A DNA stretch of 36,588 bases, from positions 1 to 36,588 of the forward strand of contig JAGLLX010000002.1 in the NCBI GenBank assembly GCA_023140255.1. Reading direction: 5' to 3'. The stretch is from Minisyncoccota bacterium (lineage in GTDB: Bacteria; Patescibacteriota; Minisyncoccia; Phycocordibacterales; UBA12079). The position numbers and the translations under genes are program-made. The notes under the pieces are model-generated. The model did no database searches. It was not told where the DNA came from and saw only the letters and a program-made list of their open reading frames with translations. Each line of letters starts with the position of its first letter. The stretch's first letter is position 1. Positions 1 through 6,639 of the stretch are shown piece after piece.

Positions 1-19
1 ATTGATAGTTTTTTTAATT

Positions 20-295
20 TTATTCCTCAATTTTTATTGCCTTACCTTCAGTTAAAGCTACTGTAATTTTTTCATAAGCAGAATTTAAAATTCTTTGAAA
101 AGTGCTGGTGGAAGTATCCATCTTAACTGCACAAGCTTGTTGGTCTAATTTTTTTATATTTTTTAGACGCAAAGCTTCAATTTCTTCTTTACTTAATTTT
201 ATTATTTCTAATAAGTTCATTTGTACTCCTTGAGGTTTGAAGTAAGCAATTTGAGGAGAAAAATTTACTCTCCTTTGTAATCTTGGTCTAGGCAT
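20..295 (-). CDS. DUF134 / UPF0251 family DNA-binding protein
   Basis: 91 residues, the usual length of the family. The N-terminus MPRPRLQRRVNF, the PQIAYFKPQGV segment, EEIEALRLKNIKKLDQQACA and the helix-turn-helix with TFQRILNSAYEKI match the UPF0251/DUF134 pattern, a predicted sigma-region-4-like HTH. The family is commonly found beside DUF5320 and NifX-like genes; here the DUF5320-type gene lies 67 bp upstream on the same strand, so the two probably form one transcript. No clear Shine-Dalgarno precedes the ATG. The metal or redox role often proposed for this pair is inference; nothing here proves a ligand. Confidence 0.9.
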   Translation of the reverse strand: MPRPRLQRRVNFSPQIAYFKPQGVQMNLLEIIKLSKEEIEALRLKNIKKLDQQACAVKMDTSTSTFQRILNSAYEKITVALTEGKAIKIEE

Positions 296-321
296 AATTT
301 TTTTTATTTAAAAATATTTAA

Positions 322-340
322 CCCTGCTTATAAAGCAAGG
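322..340 (-). terminator. Weak hairpin between the DUF5320 and DUF134 genes
   Basis: CCTTGC and GCAGGG pair around a 7-nt loop, followed on the minus strand by an AT-rich run. It could be a leaky terminator or an RNA-processing hairpin that lowers DUF134 expression relative to the first gene. Confidence 0.35.
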
Positions 341-362
341 CTAGATATTTTATTACTGGGAT

Positions 363-572
363 TTATCTGTTGCGTCGGCCAAAACCAAGTCGTCCGAAGA
401 AACCTTGTCTTCCTCGTCCAAAACCTCCTTGTTGTTCTAGGTTTCTTCCTTTTCCTTCTCCTCGTCCATCAAAAGGTCTTGCTTCTTGTGGTTTAGCGTC
501 ATCGCATTTTCCCATTTGGGCTCCTGTCTTAGGACCTTTTCCTGCAGGACCTGTTCCATCAAATTTAGGCAT
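363..572 (-). CDS. DUF5320-like Gly/Arg-rich small protein
   Basis: 69 residues beginning MPKFDGTGPAGKGPKTG, which matches the conserved start of DUF5320 proteins (M-P-x-x-D-G-T-G-P-x-G-x-G-P-x-T-G). The remainder is low complexity, rich in Gly, Arg and Phe (GGFGRGRQGFFGRLGFGRR). There is one cysteine (in MGKCDD). Function of the family is unknown. It is the first gene behind the minus-strand promoter at 746-774, with a leader of about 165 nt, and is followed by the DUF134 gene, a pairing seen widely in bacteria and archaea. Confidence 0.75.
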   Translation of the reverse strand: MPKFDGTGPAGKGPKTGAQMGKCDDAKPQEARPFDGRGEGKGRNLEQQGGFGRGRQGFFGRLGFGRRNR

Positions 573-745
573 AATAATATTTTAGTAAGTTAGGTTATTA
601 GATAAACTTAGATTTTAGGAATGAGTTTTTGTTTTGCAAAAATTCATTTCTGTAAGTTTACCGAGTAATCTAGAAAGAATAAACTTTCTTTTATTCTTTT
701 TTCTTACTGATTAATCTTTTTATAAAATCGACTTTTATAATTAAG

Positions 746-774
746 AGTATATACCCATAATAAATTAAAGTCAA
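746..774 (-). promoter_or_regulatory. Sigma70-type promoter for DUF5320-DUF134
   Basis: Read on the minus strand: TTGACT, exactly 17 nt spacer, TATACT. Transcription would start near 739, leaving a leader of about 165 nt that contains two AT-rich hairpins (about 672-695 and 621-647). Confidence 0.7.
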
Positions 775-786
775 GGAAATTTAAAT

Positions 787-824
787 TCCAAAGTCCTCGA
801 GGACTTTGGAGCTCGAAATTTTTT
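787..824 (+). terminator. Perfect palindrome with T-run, terminator-like
   Basis: A 12-bp perfect inverted repeat centred between 798 and 799, extendable on both sides (AATT/AATT), with a run of six T about seven bases downstream on the plus strand. No plus-strand gene is seen upstream, so it may instead insulate the minus-strand promoter or act as a DNA-level site. Confidence 0.4.
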
Positions 825-968
825 AAAAAAGTTTTTAAAAAAATAAATTTGCAAAAAAAGTTATCAACATATTTTTTTATTAAAAAAAGTTATAGAATTA
901 AGGTAACTAAGAAAAAAATAAAAGTTGGTCGTTTTTATTTTTACTTTTAAATAATAATTATAAAAAAT

Positions 969-1190
969 ATGGTTAAAGCAAAAAAAGCTGTGAAAAGAAA
1001 AGTAGCAAAAAAAGCTCCTAAAAGAAAGGTAGCTAAAAAGACTACTAAAAGAAAAGCAGTTAAAAAAGTTACTAAAAGAAAGGTAGCTAAGAAACTAGTA
1101 AAGAGAAAAGTAGTAAAGAAGAAAGTTGTTAAGAGAAAAGTAGCTAAGAAGCCAGCAAAAAGAAAAGTAGTTCGTAGAAAGAAAAAATAG
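969..1190 (+). CDS. Histone H1-like lysine/arginine repeat protein
   Basis: 73 residues made almost entirely of Lys, Arg, Val, Ala, Thr and Pro, in a repeat of about 9 residues of the form KRKVAKKxx (eight or so copies). No acidic residue and no cysteine is present. Such proteins resemble the C-terminal tail of eukaryotic H1 and bacterial AlgP/Hc1-type proteins and are expected to bind DNA or RNA non-specifically. The gene stands alone and ends at a strong terminator. The identity as a nucleoid protein is inferred from composition only. The last 13 bases of the gene are part of a 58-bp sequence repeated at 3080-3137. Confidence 0.8.
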   Translation: MVKAKKAVKRKVAKKAPKRKVAKKTTKRKAVKKVTKRKVAKKLVKRKVVKKKVVKRKVAKKPAKRKVVRRKKK

Positions 1191-1235
1191 AAACTTTTTA
1201 CTTAAAAACACCAGTCAGAAATGACTGGTGTTTTT
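1178..1235 (+). repeat. 58-bp direct repeat, left copy
   Basis: Covers the last codons of the H1-like gene, its stop and terminator. It matches 3080-3137 at 57 of 58 positions by eye (G1190 versus A3092). The two copies are offset by 1902 bp and flank the RiPP module. Confidence 0.85.
1204..1235 (+). terminator. Rho-independent terminator (copy 1)
   Basis: ACACCAGTCA-gaaa-TGACTGGTGT with flanking A and T runs, an ideal intrinsic terminator. The same hairpin with the same flanks recurs at 3106-3137. Confidence 0.9.
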
Positions 1236-1263
1236 AATTAAATGATTTATATTATAAATAATA

Positions 1264-1290
1264 TTGCTTTTTTAAATAAGCAGGTATACT
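1264..1290 (+). promoter_or_regulatory. Possible promoter of the RiPP precursor
   Basis: TATACT at 1285-1290 with TTGCTT at 1264-1269; the 15-nt spacer is short. The strong Shine-Dalgarno AAAGGAGGTGA at 1330-1340 follows, 6 nt before the precursor ATG. Confidence 0.4.
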
Positions 1291-1346
1291 ATGTGTAATA
1301 GTTGATTTTTTAATCATAATTGGGATAGGAAAGGAGGTGAATTCAT

Positions 1347-1493
1347 ATGGAAGGGAAATTAACGCAGGTTAAACCTCTTATTTTAGATTTTGCAGAAACT
1401 GTTAAAATCGTTTATGAGGGAGAACAACAGGTTGTTTTTGGAGGTACCTCAATCGGTACTCATGATGAACCTGATTCTGCTGGTTTAGACTAA
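1347..1493 (+). CDS. Putative graspetide (omega-ester/amide RiPP) precursor peptide
   Basis: 48 residues, too short for routine gene calling. The start is decided by a near-perfect Shine-Dalgarno, AAAGGAGGTGA, just upstream. The first half reads like a leader (MEGKLTQVKPLILDFAETV, then KIVYEGEQQVVF); the C-terminal 17 residues, GGTSIGTHDEPDSAGLD, form a core rich in hydroxyl donors (T34, S35, T38, S44) and acidic acceptors (D40, E41, D43, D48), as expected of peptides cross-linked by ATP-grasp ligases. The next gene is such a ligase, separated by a hairpin that would let the precursor be made in excess. The peptide has no cysteine. The pairing is strong contextual evidence; the actual ring pattern cannot be read from sequence. 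Confidence 0.75.
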   Translation: MEGKLTQVKPLILDFAETVKIVYEGEQQVVFGGTSIGTHDEPDSAGLD

Positions 1494-1505
1494 ATGAAGG
1501 GATCT

Positions 1506-1541
1506 TTAAAAAGAGGGGCTTTTGAAGCACCCTCTTTTTTA
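1506..1541 (+). terminator. Attenuator-like terminator between precursor and ligase
   Basis: AAAGAGGG and CCCTCTTT pair with an inner GCTT/AAGC stem, followed by T6. Its position suggests partial termination, raising the ratio of precursor peptide to enzyme, as is common in RiPP operons. Confidence 0.75.
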
Positions 1542-1572
1542 TAGAAACTATTATATAAAGGAGGTTTGTTTT

Positions 1573-2502
1573 ATGATATTTATAATTGGAAATAGCAGAG
1601 ATTTAGTGGAACCCGTTGTTAGACATCTTCATAAAATTAGTAATGAAGAAGTTGTTATATTTAAGGCAGATCTTTGCCTTGAAAACGAAGGTGTTGGATT
1701 TTCTTTTATCAATAAGGAAATTGAAGTATTTTCAGATATTGGTATTTCAGAATATATTCTTAACAATGTTGAATCAGTATGGTTTTGGAAGCCAGTTTTA
1801 CCTAAGGTCCTAAGGGAATATTCTCCGCATGAAGAATCAGTTTTTATGTATCGACAGTTTTTGGCTTTATGGAGATCCCTAGCTTCACTTTTAAAAGAAG
1901 CTAGGTGGATTAATGATTATTATAAAATGCTCGAGGCTGAGCATAAACCTTTTCAGCTAAAAGTAGCACAAGATATGGGTTTTGTTATTCCTGACACCTT
2001 GATAACTTCTAATCCCGTTAGAGCTAAAGATTTTTGGAAATATTGTCAGGAAGAAATGATTGTTAAGACATTAACAACAAGTCTTCACGGGAATCGTATT
2101 ATTTTTACAAACAAGGTCACAGTAGAATTTATGAATAATATCGATAGACTTGTTTCTTCCCCTGTAATTTTCCAAAAGTTAATTAAGAAGAAGTTTGAAT
2201 TACGGATAACTGTGGTCGATAATAATGTTTTTGCTGCAGTTGTTAAAAGTTCATCAGAAATTGATTGGCGAAGGGGTTTAGGAGAAGCTTCTGTATTTGA
2301 ATTGCCTAGGAATATAAAACAACTTTGTGTTGATTATGTTTCAATGTTAGGTCTTCGGTTTGGGTGTATTGATATGATTATTACTCCTAATAATGAATAT
2401 TGTTTTTTAGAAATTAATCCAAATGGTCAATGGAAATTTATAGAGGAGCGCACAAAGCTTCCTATTGGAAAAGCTATTGCTTCTGCCTTAATTTCTAAAT
2501 AA
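1573..2502 (+). CDS. ATP-grasp RiPP maturase (MvdC/MvdD-like graspetide ligase)
   Basis: 309 residues from the ATG at 1573, preferred over an in-frame ATG at 1522 because AAAGGAGG lies just before it and 1522 falls inside the hairpin. It matches the graspetide ligase layout: N-terminal domain with SVWFWKP, a central segment with ARWINDYYKMLEAEHKPFQL and GFVIPDTLITSNP, and the ATP-grasp C-terminus with FGCIDMII and the metal-binding FLEINPNGQWKFIEE, ending LPIGKAIASAL. These enzymes phosphorylate Asp/Glu side chains of a precursor and join them to Ser/Thr (ester) or Lys (amide), forming macrocycles. The likely substrate is the 48-residue peptide encoded upstream. No transporter or peptidase gene follows. 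A general RimK-like ligase is the alternative, but the NPNGQW motif and the neighbour favour a RiPP maturase. Confidence 0.88.
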   Translation: MIFIIGNSRDLVEPVVRHLHKISNEEVVIFKADLCLENEGVGFSFINKEIEVFSDIGISEYILNNVESVWFWKPVLPKVLREYSPHEESVFMYRQFLALWRSLASLLKEARWINDYYKMLEAEHKPFQLKVAQDMGFVIPDTLITSNPVRAKDFWKYCQEEMIVKTLTTSLHGNRIIFTNKVTVEFMNNIDRLVSSPVIFQKLIKKKFELRITVVDNNVFAAVVKSSSEIDWRRGLGEASVFELPRNIKQLCVDYVSMLGLRFGCIDMIITPNNEYCFLEINPNGQWKFIEERTKLPIGKAIASALISK

Positions 2503-2508
2503 AAAACT

Positions 2509-2537
2509 AAGAAGGGTCTGGACAACCCTTCTTTTTT
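2509..2537 (+). terminator. Rho-independent terminator after the ligase
   Basis: AGAAGGGT and ACCCTTCT pair around a 7-nt loop, followed by a T-run. Confidence 0.8.
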
Positions 2538-2555
2538 ATGTGTATAATGTAAACT

Positions 2556-3092
2556 ATGAATAAACAACTTAAATCAGATATATCTAAATATGTAACTCAA
2601 GATCAATATATAAGGAATTTATCTCTAAAATTTCCTAAAATAAAGGAATTGTGTTCAGAAGTGATTATCCAAGATGCTGTAACTAGAAAATTTGTTAAAA
2701 AAGTTTTAAATAAACATAAGTGGCCAACTATTTCATCAATCGGGGAAAAAACATCACATAATTTTTGGTTGTTAGTTCAACATATGGATAAAGATATTGT
2801 TTTACAAAAAAAAGCCTTAAGGTTTTTAGAGGAAGCTGTTGATAAAAATGAAGCAAACCCCAAAGATCATGCTTATTTAAAAGATAGAATTTTAGTTGCT
2901 GAGAATAAGAAACAGTTATATGGAACTCAATGGAAAATAGAAAACGGAGAATTATTTATGTTCTCGGTAAAAGATATTAAGAATTTAGAAAAAAGAAGAA
3001 AAGGTGTTGGTTTAACTATGGTAAATAAACAACAAGAACAATTAAAAAAAGAATATAAAAATATTTTAAAGAAAGTAATAAAGAAAAAATAA
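2556..3092 (+). CDS. DUF6624 family protein
   Basis: 178 residues. The central part matches the DUF6624 pattern: W-P-T at about 58, FWLLVQHMDKD, QKKALRFLEEAV, AYLKDRILVAENKKQLYGTQW. Function of the family is unknown. A TATAAT at 2543-2548 sits only 7 nt before the ATG, so the mRNA is probably leaderless and the gene is transcribed separately from the ligase, although the direction and spacing leave a link to the RiPP locus possible. The lysine-rich C-terminus (KKVIKKK) merges into the 58-bp repeat shared with the H1-like gene. Confidence 0.8.
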   Translation: MNKQLKSDISKYVTQDQYIRNLSLKFPKIKELCSEVIIQDAVTRKFVKKVLNKHKWPTISSIGEKTSHNFWLLVQHMDKDIVLQKKALRFLEEAVDKNEANPKDHAYLKDRILVAENKKQLYGTQWKIENGELFMFSVKDIKNLEKRRKGVGLTMVNKQQEQLKKEYKNILKKVIKKK

Positions 3093-3137
3093 AAACTTTT
3101 TACTTAAAAACACCAGTCAGAAATGACTGGTGTTTTT
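3080..3137 (+). repeat. 58-bp direct repeat, right copy
   Basis: End of the DUF6624 gene plus terminator, nearly identical to 1178-1235. The stop codon differs (TAA here, TAG in the left copy), which is the one mismatch. Confidence 0.85.
3106..3137 (+). terminator. Rho-independent terminator (copy 2)
   Basis: Same ACACCAGTCA-gaaa-TGACTGGTGT hairpin as at 1204-1235, followed by T7. Confidence 0.9.
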
Positions 3138-3163
3138 TTATTTGGTTTTTAGAAAAATTAAAA

Positions 3164-3189
3164 GGGAGAAAAGAAATATCTTTTCTCCC
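3164..3189 (-). terminator. Terminator of the small minus-strand gene
   Basis: GGGAGAAAAG and CTTTTCTCCC pair around a 6-nt loop; on the minus strand it is followed by TTTTAATTTTT. Confidence 0.75.
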
Positions 3190-3203
3190 TCCCTTTTTTG
3201 TTC

Positions 3204-3446
3204 CTAGCAACATTTTTCTTCCAGTTTACAGACCATTGATTCTATTAATTCAGGCAAGTCATCAACAGAAAGAAAGCTTTCCTCTGAGTCAAGGATTAAA
3301 GTAGATAACCACTGATCTATGTTCCCGCTTATCCAAAGTAACACTCCGTCTCGATTTTCTTTAAGATTCTTTACTAACTTTTCCTTGGTGCTGTTAGATA
3401 TAATTTTCTCCGTGATTTTTTCAATCACTTCTTCAATCTTAATCAT
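3204..3446 (-). CDS. Hypothetical 80-residue helical protein
   Basis: The ATG at 3446 follows AAAGGAGGAGG; a longer reading from 3533 is rejected because that codon lies in the -35 element of the gene's own promoter. The protein is mostly charged and amphipathic (IEEVIEKITEKIISNSTKEKLVKNL), with WISGNIDQWLSTL in the middle and a C-terminal pair of cysteines plus one more (MVCKLEEKCC). I recognise no family. It is a monocistronic unit with its own promoter and terminator. Confidence 0.75.
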   Translation of the reverse strand: MIKIEEVIEKITEKIISNSTKEKLVKNLKENRDGVLLWISGNIDQWLSTLILDSEESFLSVDDLPELIESMVCKLEEKCC

Positions 3447-3504
3447 TTCCTCCTCCTTTTTTACTTGAGTACTGCTTAACTTTAAGTTACAAAATTCTAA
3501 ATTG

Positions 3505-3533
3505 AGTATATTGATTAATCTAACAAAAGTCAA
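3505..3533 (-). promoter_or_regulatory. Sigma70-type promoter for the 80-residue protein
   Basis: On the minus strand: TTGACT, 17-nt spacer, TATACT. This is the same -35/-10 pair and spacing as the DUF5320 promoter. Confidence 0.75.
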
Positions 3534-3686
3534 TAAAAATATTACTAAGATGGGACTCGGTCACGAGTTACTAATTATTTTCATTCATTTCACTCTGAAA
3601 ACAATAAGTACTCTTGACCCCGACTCAGAAAATTTCGGATTTTTTTCCGTCTTTCGGTTCCCACCACCTATTTCTTTACGATAATT

Positions 3687-3715
3687 AAAAAAACTAGCTT
3701 AATGCTAGTTTTTTT
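3687..3715 (-). terminator. Terminator of tmRNA
   Basis: AAACTAGC-attaa-GCTAGTTT with long A and T flanks, beginning 8 nt beyond the tmRNA 3' end on the minus strand. Confidence 0.8.
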
Positions 3716-3723
3716 AATTATAG

Positions 3724-4142
3724 TGGAGACGGTGGGAATCGAACCCACGTGTGAATAATTTTTTTACTATGACTCTACAATATATAGTTTATTTTTATGT
3801 TTGAATAAAAAAGTCTAAAATAAACAAAACCTTTTTTATCGATTTTCTGAGTTTCGGAAACTTGGCGAAAAAATCAAATCTCTATATCCTGAAAATATTA
3901 TGCCGAAATAGATTATCCAGAAGTTCATCTATATGACACCAGTCGCATTAAAGCGAATTATGGTCTGTCCGCTTAACGAATTAAGCGAATGCCAATGCTG
4001 GAGCAGTGAAGTAAGGCGAAGCCATCTTTCCTGCTGTTTTAGTTAAGTCTGCACTTAAACTGTTCTACTGTTTTACGAGCTTAATAGAATACTCGATATT
4101 GCACATAATAAAAGGCAATTACCAGCGAAGCCGATCATCCCC
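3724..4142 (-). ncRNA. ssrA: Transfer-messenger RNA (tmRNA)
   Basis: About 419 nt. The 5' GGGGATG pairs with CGTCTCC at the 3' end (one G-U and one U-G pair) and the T-arm reads GTGGGTTCGATTCCCAC, giving the tRNA-like domain. The internal reading frame probably resumes at GCA and encodes AGKMASPYFTAPALAFA followed by TAA, with the hydrophobic ALAFA end typical of degradation tags. After the discriminator A the DNA reads CTA, so CCA is not encoded. It rescues stalled ribosomes with SmpB, whose gene ends 34 bp upstream on the same strand. The resume codon is inferred by comparison with other tmRNAs. Confidence 0.92.
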
Positions 4143-4176
4143 ATATTTTTTATGTTTATATTTAATTGTAAAAGAA

Positions 4177-4629
4177 CTACTTAAGTTTCTCTTTCATTTC
4201 TCTGTCAGAGTCTCTTTTCATGTCTTTCTTTTTAATATCCTCTCGGTGGTCGTATTTTTTCTTTCCTCGTACAATAGCGATTTCCACCTTGATTTTATTT
4301 CCTTTATTATACATTGATAAAGGTATTATTGTCAATCCTTTTTGATCTTCTTTTTGCATTAAAGCTTCAATTTCTTTTTTATTTAAAAGTAAAGTTCTGT
4401 TTTTCTTTGGGTCATAGCTTTCAGGAGTGTTATTAGGTTGATATGGTGGAATATCTAAGTTAAAAATGATAGCTTCTCCTCCACGAATACTAATATGAGA
4501 GCCATCTAAAGATCCTTTGTTGTTTTTTATTGATTTTGCTTCAAAACCAAGCAGTTTGATACCTGCTTCAAATTTTTCTAAAATTTCATATTTTAGACTA
4601 GCTTTTTTATTTTTTATATAAGTAGCCAT
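4177..4629 (-). CDS. smpB: SsrA-binding protein SmpB
   Basis: 150 residues, normal family length. Characteristic segments are the N-terminal NKKASLKYEILEKFEAGI, GFEAKSIKNNKGSLDGSHI, PYQPNN, RTLLLNKKEIEAL, GLTIIPL, and the lysine-rich C-terminal tail YDHREDIKKKDMKRD that follows tmRNA into the ribosome. It binds the tRNA-like domain of tmRNA. The gene sits directly upstream of ssrA on the same strand and is divergent from ftsH. A TATCAT at 4636-4641 lies 6 nt before the ATG, suggesting a leaderless mRNA. Confidence 0.96.
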   Translation of the reverse strand: MATYIKNKKASLKYEILEKFEAGIKLLGFEAKSIKNNKGSLDGSHISIRGGEAIIFNLDIPPYQPNNTPESYDPKKNRTLLLNKKEIEALMQKEDQKGLTIIPLSMYNKGNKIKVEIAIVRGKKKYDHREDIKKKDMKRDSDREMKEKLK

Positions 4630-4662
4630 GAATGAATGATAGCATAATTTTGGCTATGAATG

Positions 4663-4668
4663 TATAAT
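4663..4668 (+). promoter_or_regulatory. -10 element of ftsH
   Basis: TATAAT ending 9 nt before the ATG at 4678; no convincing -35. This rules out the earlier in-frame ATG at 4660, which overlaps the -10. Confidence 0.6.
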
Positions 4669-4677
4669 AAGCGCATC

Positions 4678-6624
4678 ATGGCTAAGAAAAAAAACATAAA
4701 AAATAATAACAAAAAAACTAAAAAAAATCAGAAAAAATCTCTTTTTAATCTTAATTTTAATAAAAAACCTTCAAAATTAGGATTCATAGGGAATCTTTTT
4801 AATGTAATTATTGTTTTTCTTTTAATCCTAACTATTTATTCTATGTTTTCTGATGAAAGAAAGGATATTGAAGAAATTTCTATTTCTGAATTAGTCGAAA
4901 GTGTTTCTATCGGAGAAGTACAAAGTATTGAAGTGTCTGGAGAAAAATTATCTGTTTTATATAAAGATGAAACCACTAAAGAGGCAAAAAAAGAAATGGA
5001 ATCATCCTTATCTGAATCTTTGATAAATTATGGGGTAAGTACTGAAGAGTTAAAGACAATTGATATCATTATTAAGAAAGAAAGTGGTTTTCAGTATGTT
5101 TTGTTTATGTTAATTCCTTTTTTAATCCCGATTTTATTTATTCTTATCTTTTTTTGGTTTATTTCAAGACAAGTTAAAGGTTCAAATATGCAAGCTTTTT
5201 CTTTTGGAAGTTCTAGAGCAAAACTAATTGATCCGAAAGATGCTAAACAAAAAATTACATTTAAAGATGTGGCTGGGGTGAAAGAACCAAAGGAGGAATT
5301 GTCTGAAATTGTAGATTTTTTAAAAAGTCCCAAAAAATTCTTAGATATTGGAGCTGAAATTCCTAAAGGTGTTCTTTTGATGGGGCCTCCTGGAACAGGA
5401 AAAACTTTGTTAGCTAGAGCTGTGGCAGGAGAAGCAAATGTTCCTTTCTTTTCTATTTCAGGTTCTGAATTTGTTGAAATGTTCGTTGGTGTGGGAGCTT
5501 CTAGAGTTAGAGATTTATTCAAGATAGCTAAAAAAATGTCACCGTCTATTATATTTATAGATGAGATTGATGCTGTTGGAAGAGCTAGGGGTGTTGGTAT
5601 GGGAGGAGGAAACGATGAACGAGAACAAACTTTAAATCAAATTTTAGTAGAAATGGACGGCTTTGACCCAAATGGGAAGGTAATTGTAATAGCTGCTACT
5701 AACAGACCTGATGTTTTAGATCCAGCTTTATTACGTCCGGGAAGATTTGATAGAAGAGTTTATATTGATGTGCCTGATAAAAAAGACAGACAAGCTATTT
5801 TAGAAATTCACTCTAAAAAGAAACCATTTACTGATGATGTGGATCTTGGAATTATTGCTCAAAGAACTCCTGGATTTTCTGGAGCTGACTTACATTCGTT
5901 AATGAATGAGGGTGCTATTTTAGCAGCTAGAGGAAATAATAAAAAAATCTCTCAAAAAGATTTAATTTCTTCTATTGAAAAAGTGATGCTTGGACCTGAA
6001 AGAAAAAGTCACATTATGACAGGTGAGGAGAAAAAAATAATTGCTTATCATGAAGTTGGGCATGCTTTATTGGCTACTTTATTACCAAATTCAGACCCGG
6101 TGCATAAAATTTCTGTAATTTCTAGAGGACAGGCTGCAGGTTACACTATTAAATTACCAGAAGAAGAAAAGAGTTTGTATTCTAAAAAATATTTCTTAGA
6201 TGATATAGGTGTTTCTTTAGGAGGTTATCTAACTGAAAAAATGATTTTTGGAGATATTACTACAGGAGCATCAAATGATTTACAAGTAGCTTCTAAGATA
6301 GCTAGAAATATGGTGACTAAATATGGGATGTCTGAAAAATTAGGACCGATTGCTTTTGAAAAATCCAATAAAATTTTATTACCTAATTATTCAAGTAGTG
6401 AAAAAAATTATTCAGATGAAACAGCTAGAGAAATAGATAATGAAGTTGAAGGAATTATAAATGGAGTAATGCAAAAAGCTAAAAATATTTTAGAAGAAAA
6501 CAGAAATGTTTTAGAAATAATTTCTAAAAAATTAATGGAGACAGAGACTTTAGAAAGAGAAGAGTATGAAGAGCTATTGATTTTAAATGGGATACAACCT
6601 AAAAAAGGATCATCAAAGTCTTAG
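4678..6624 (+). CDS. ftsH: ATP-dependent zinc metalloprotease FtsH
   Basis: 648 residues from the ATG at 4678. Layout: lysine/asparagine-rich N-terminus, transmembrane segment near 40-55, short extracytoplasmic domain, second transmembrane segment near 140-165, AAA+ ATPase and M41 peptidase. Walker A GPPGTGKT is at 236-243, Walker B FIDEID around 293-298, second region of homology [20 protein letters not shown], zinc site HEVGH at 458-462 and a likely third ligand Asp534 in SNDLQ. It degrades misfolded and regulatory membrane and cytosolic proteins as a hexamer in the membrane, including tmRNA-tagged ones in other bacteria, which fits its place beside smpB-ssrA. A hydrolase gene follows after 15 bp. 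Confidence 0.98.
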   Translation: MAKKKNIKNNNKKTKKNQKKSLFNLNFNKKPSKLGFIGNLFNVIIVFLLILTIYSMFSDERKDIEEISISELVESVSIGEVQSIEVSGEKLSVLYKDETTKEAKKEMESSLSESLINYGVSTEELKTIDIIIKKESGFQYVLFMLIPFLIPILFILIFFWFISRQVKGSNMQAFSFGSSRAKLIDPKDAKQKITFKDVAGVKEPKEELSEIVDFLKSPKKFLDIGAEIPKGVLLMGPPGTGKTLLARAVAGEANVPFFSISGSEFVEMFVGVGASRVRDLFKIAKKMSPSIIFIDEIDAVGRARGVGMGGGNDEREQTLNQILVEMDGFDPNGKVIVIAATNRPDVLDPALLRPGRFDRRVYIDVPDKKDRQAILEIHSKKKPFTDDVDLGIIAQRTPGFSGADLHSLMNEGAILAARGNNKKISQKDLISSIEKVMLGPERKSHIMTGEEKKIIAYHEVGHALLATLLPNSDPVHKISVISRGQAAGYTIKLPEEEKSLYSKKYFLDDIGVSLGGYLTEKMIFGDITTGASNDLQVASKIARNMVTKYGMSEKLGPIAFEKSNKILLPNYSSSEKNYSDETAREIDNEVEGIINGVMQKAKNILEENRNVLEIISKKLMETETLEREEYEELLILNGIQPKKGSSKS

Positions 6625-6639
6625 TGTATTAAAATAAAG

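Larger units (their letters stand above)
573..968. other. Intergenic stretch with promoter and perfect palindrome
   Basis: No gene is visible in these 396 bp. They hold the DUF5320 leader and promoter, a perfect 24-bp palindrome at 787-810 (half-site TCCAAAGTCCTC) followed by a T-run on the plus strand, and AT-rich sequence before the H1-like gene. A single DnaA-box-like word TTATCAACA occurs at 861-869, without the clustering expected of an origin. Confidence 0.5.

Noticed and set aside
370-585. Plus-strand proline-rich frame opposite the DUF5320 gene
   Set aside because: It is the antisense of a recognised family member, and the promoter at 746-774 points to the minus strand.
861-869. DnaA-box-like TTATCAACA as a replication origin
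   Set aside because: A single copy in AT-rich DNA, with no dnaA/dnaN/gyrB or box cluster nearby.
1522-1572. Earlier start for the ATP-grasp ligase
   Set aside because: The upstream ATG lies in the terminator hairpin and has no Shine-Dalgarno, while the ATG at 1573 has a strong one.
3447-3533. N-terminal extension of the 80-residue protein
   Set aside because: The extension would overlap the promoter; its ATG falls within the -35 box.
4660-4677. Start of ftsH at 4660
   Set aside because: It overlaps the TATAAT at 4663-4668; the ATG at 4678 gives the conventional MAKKK start.
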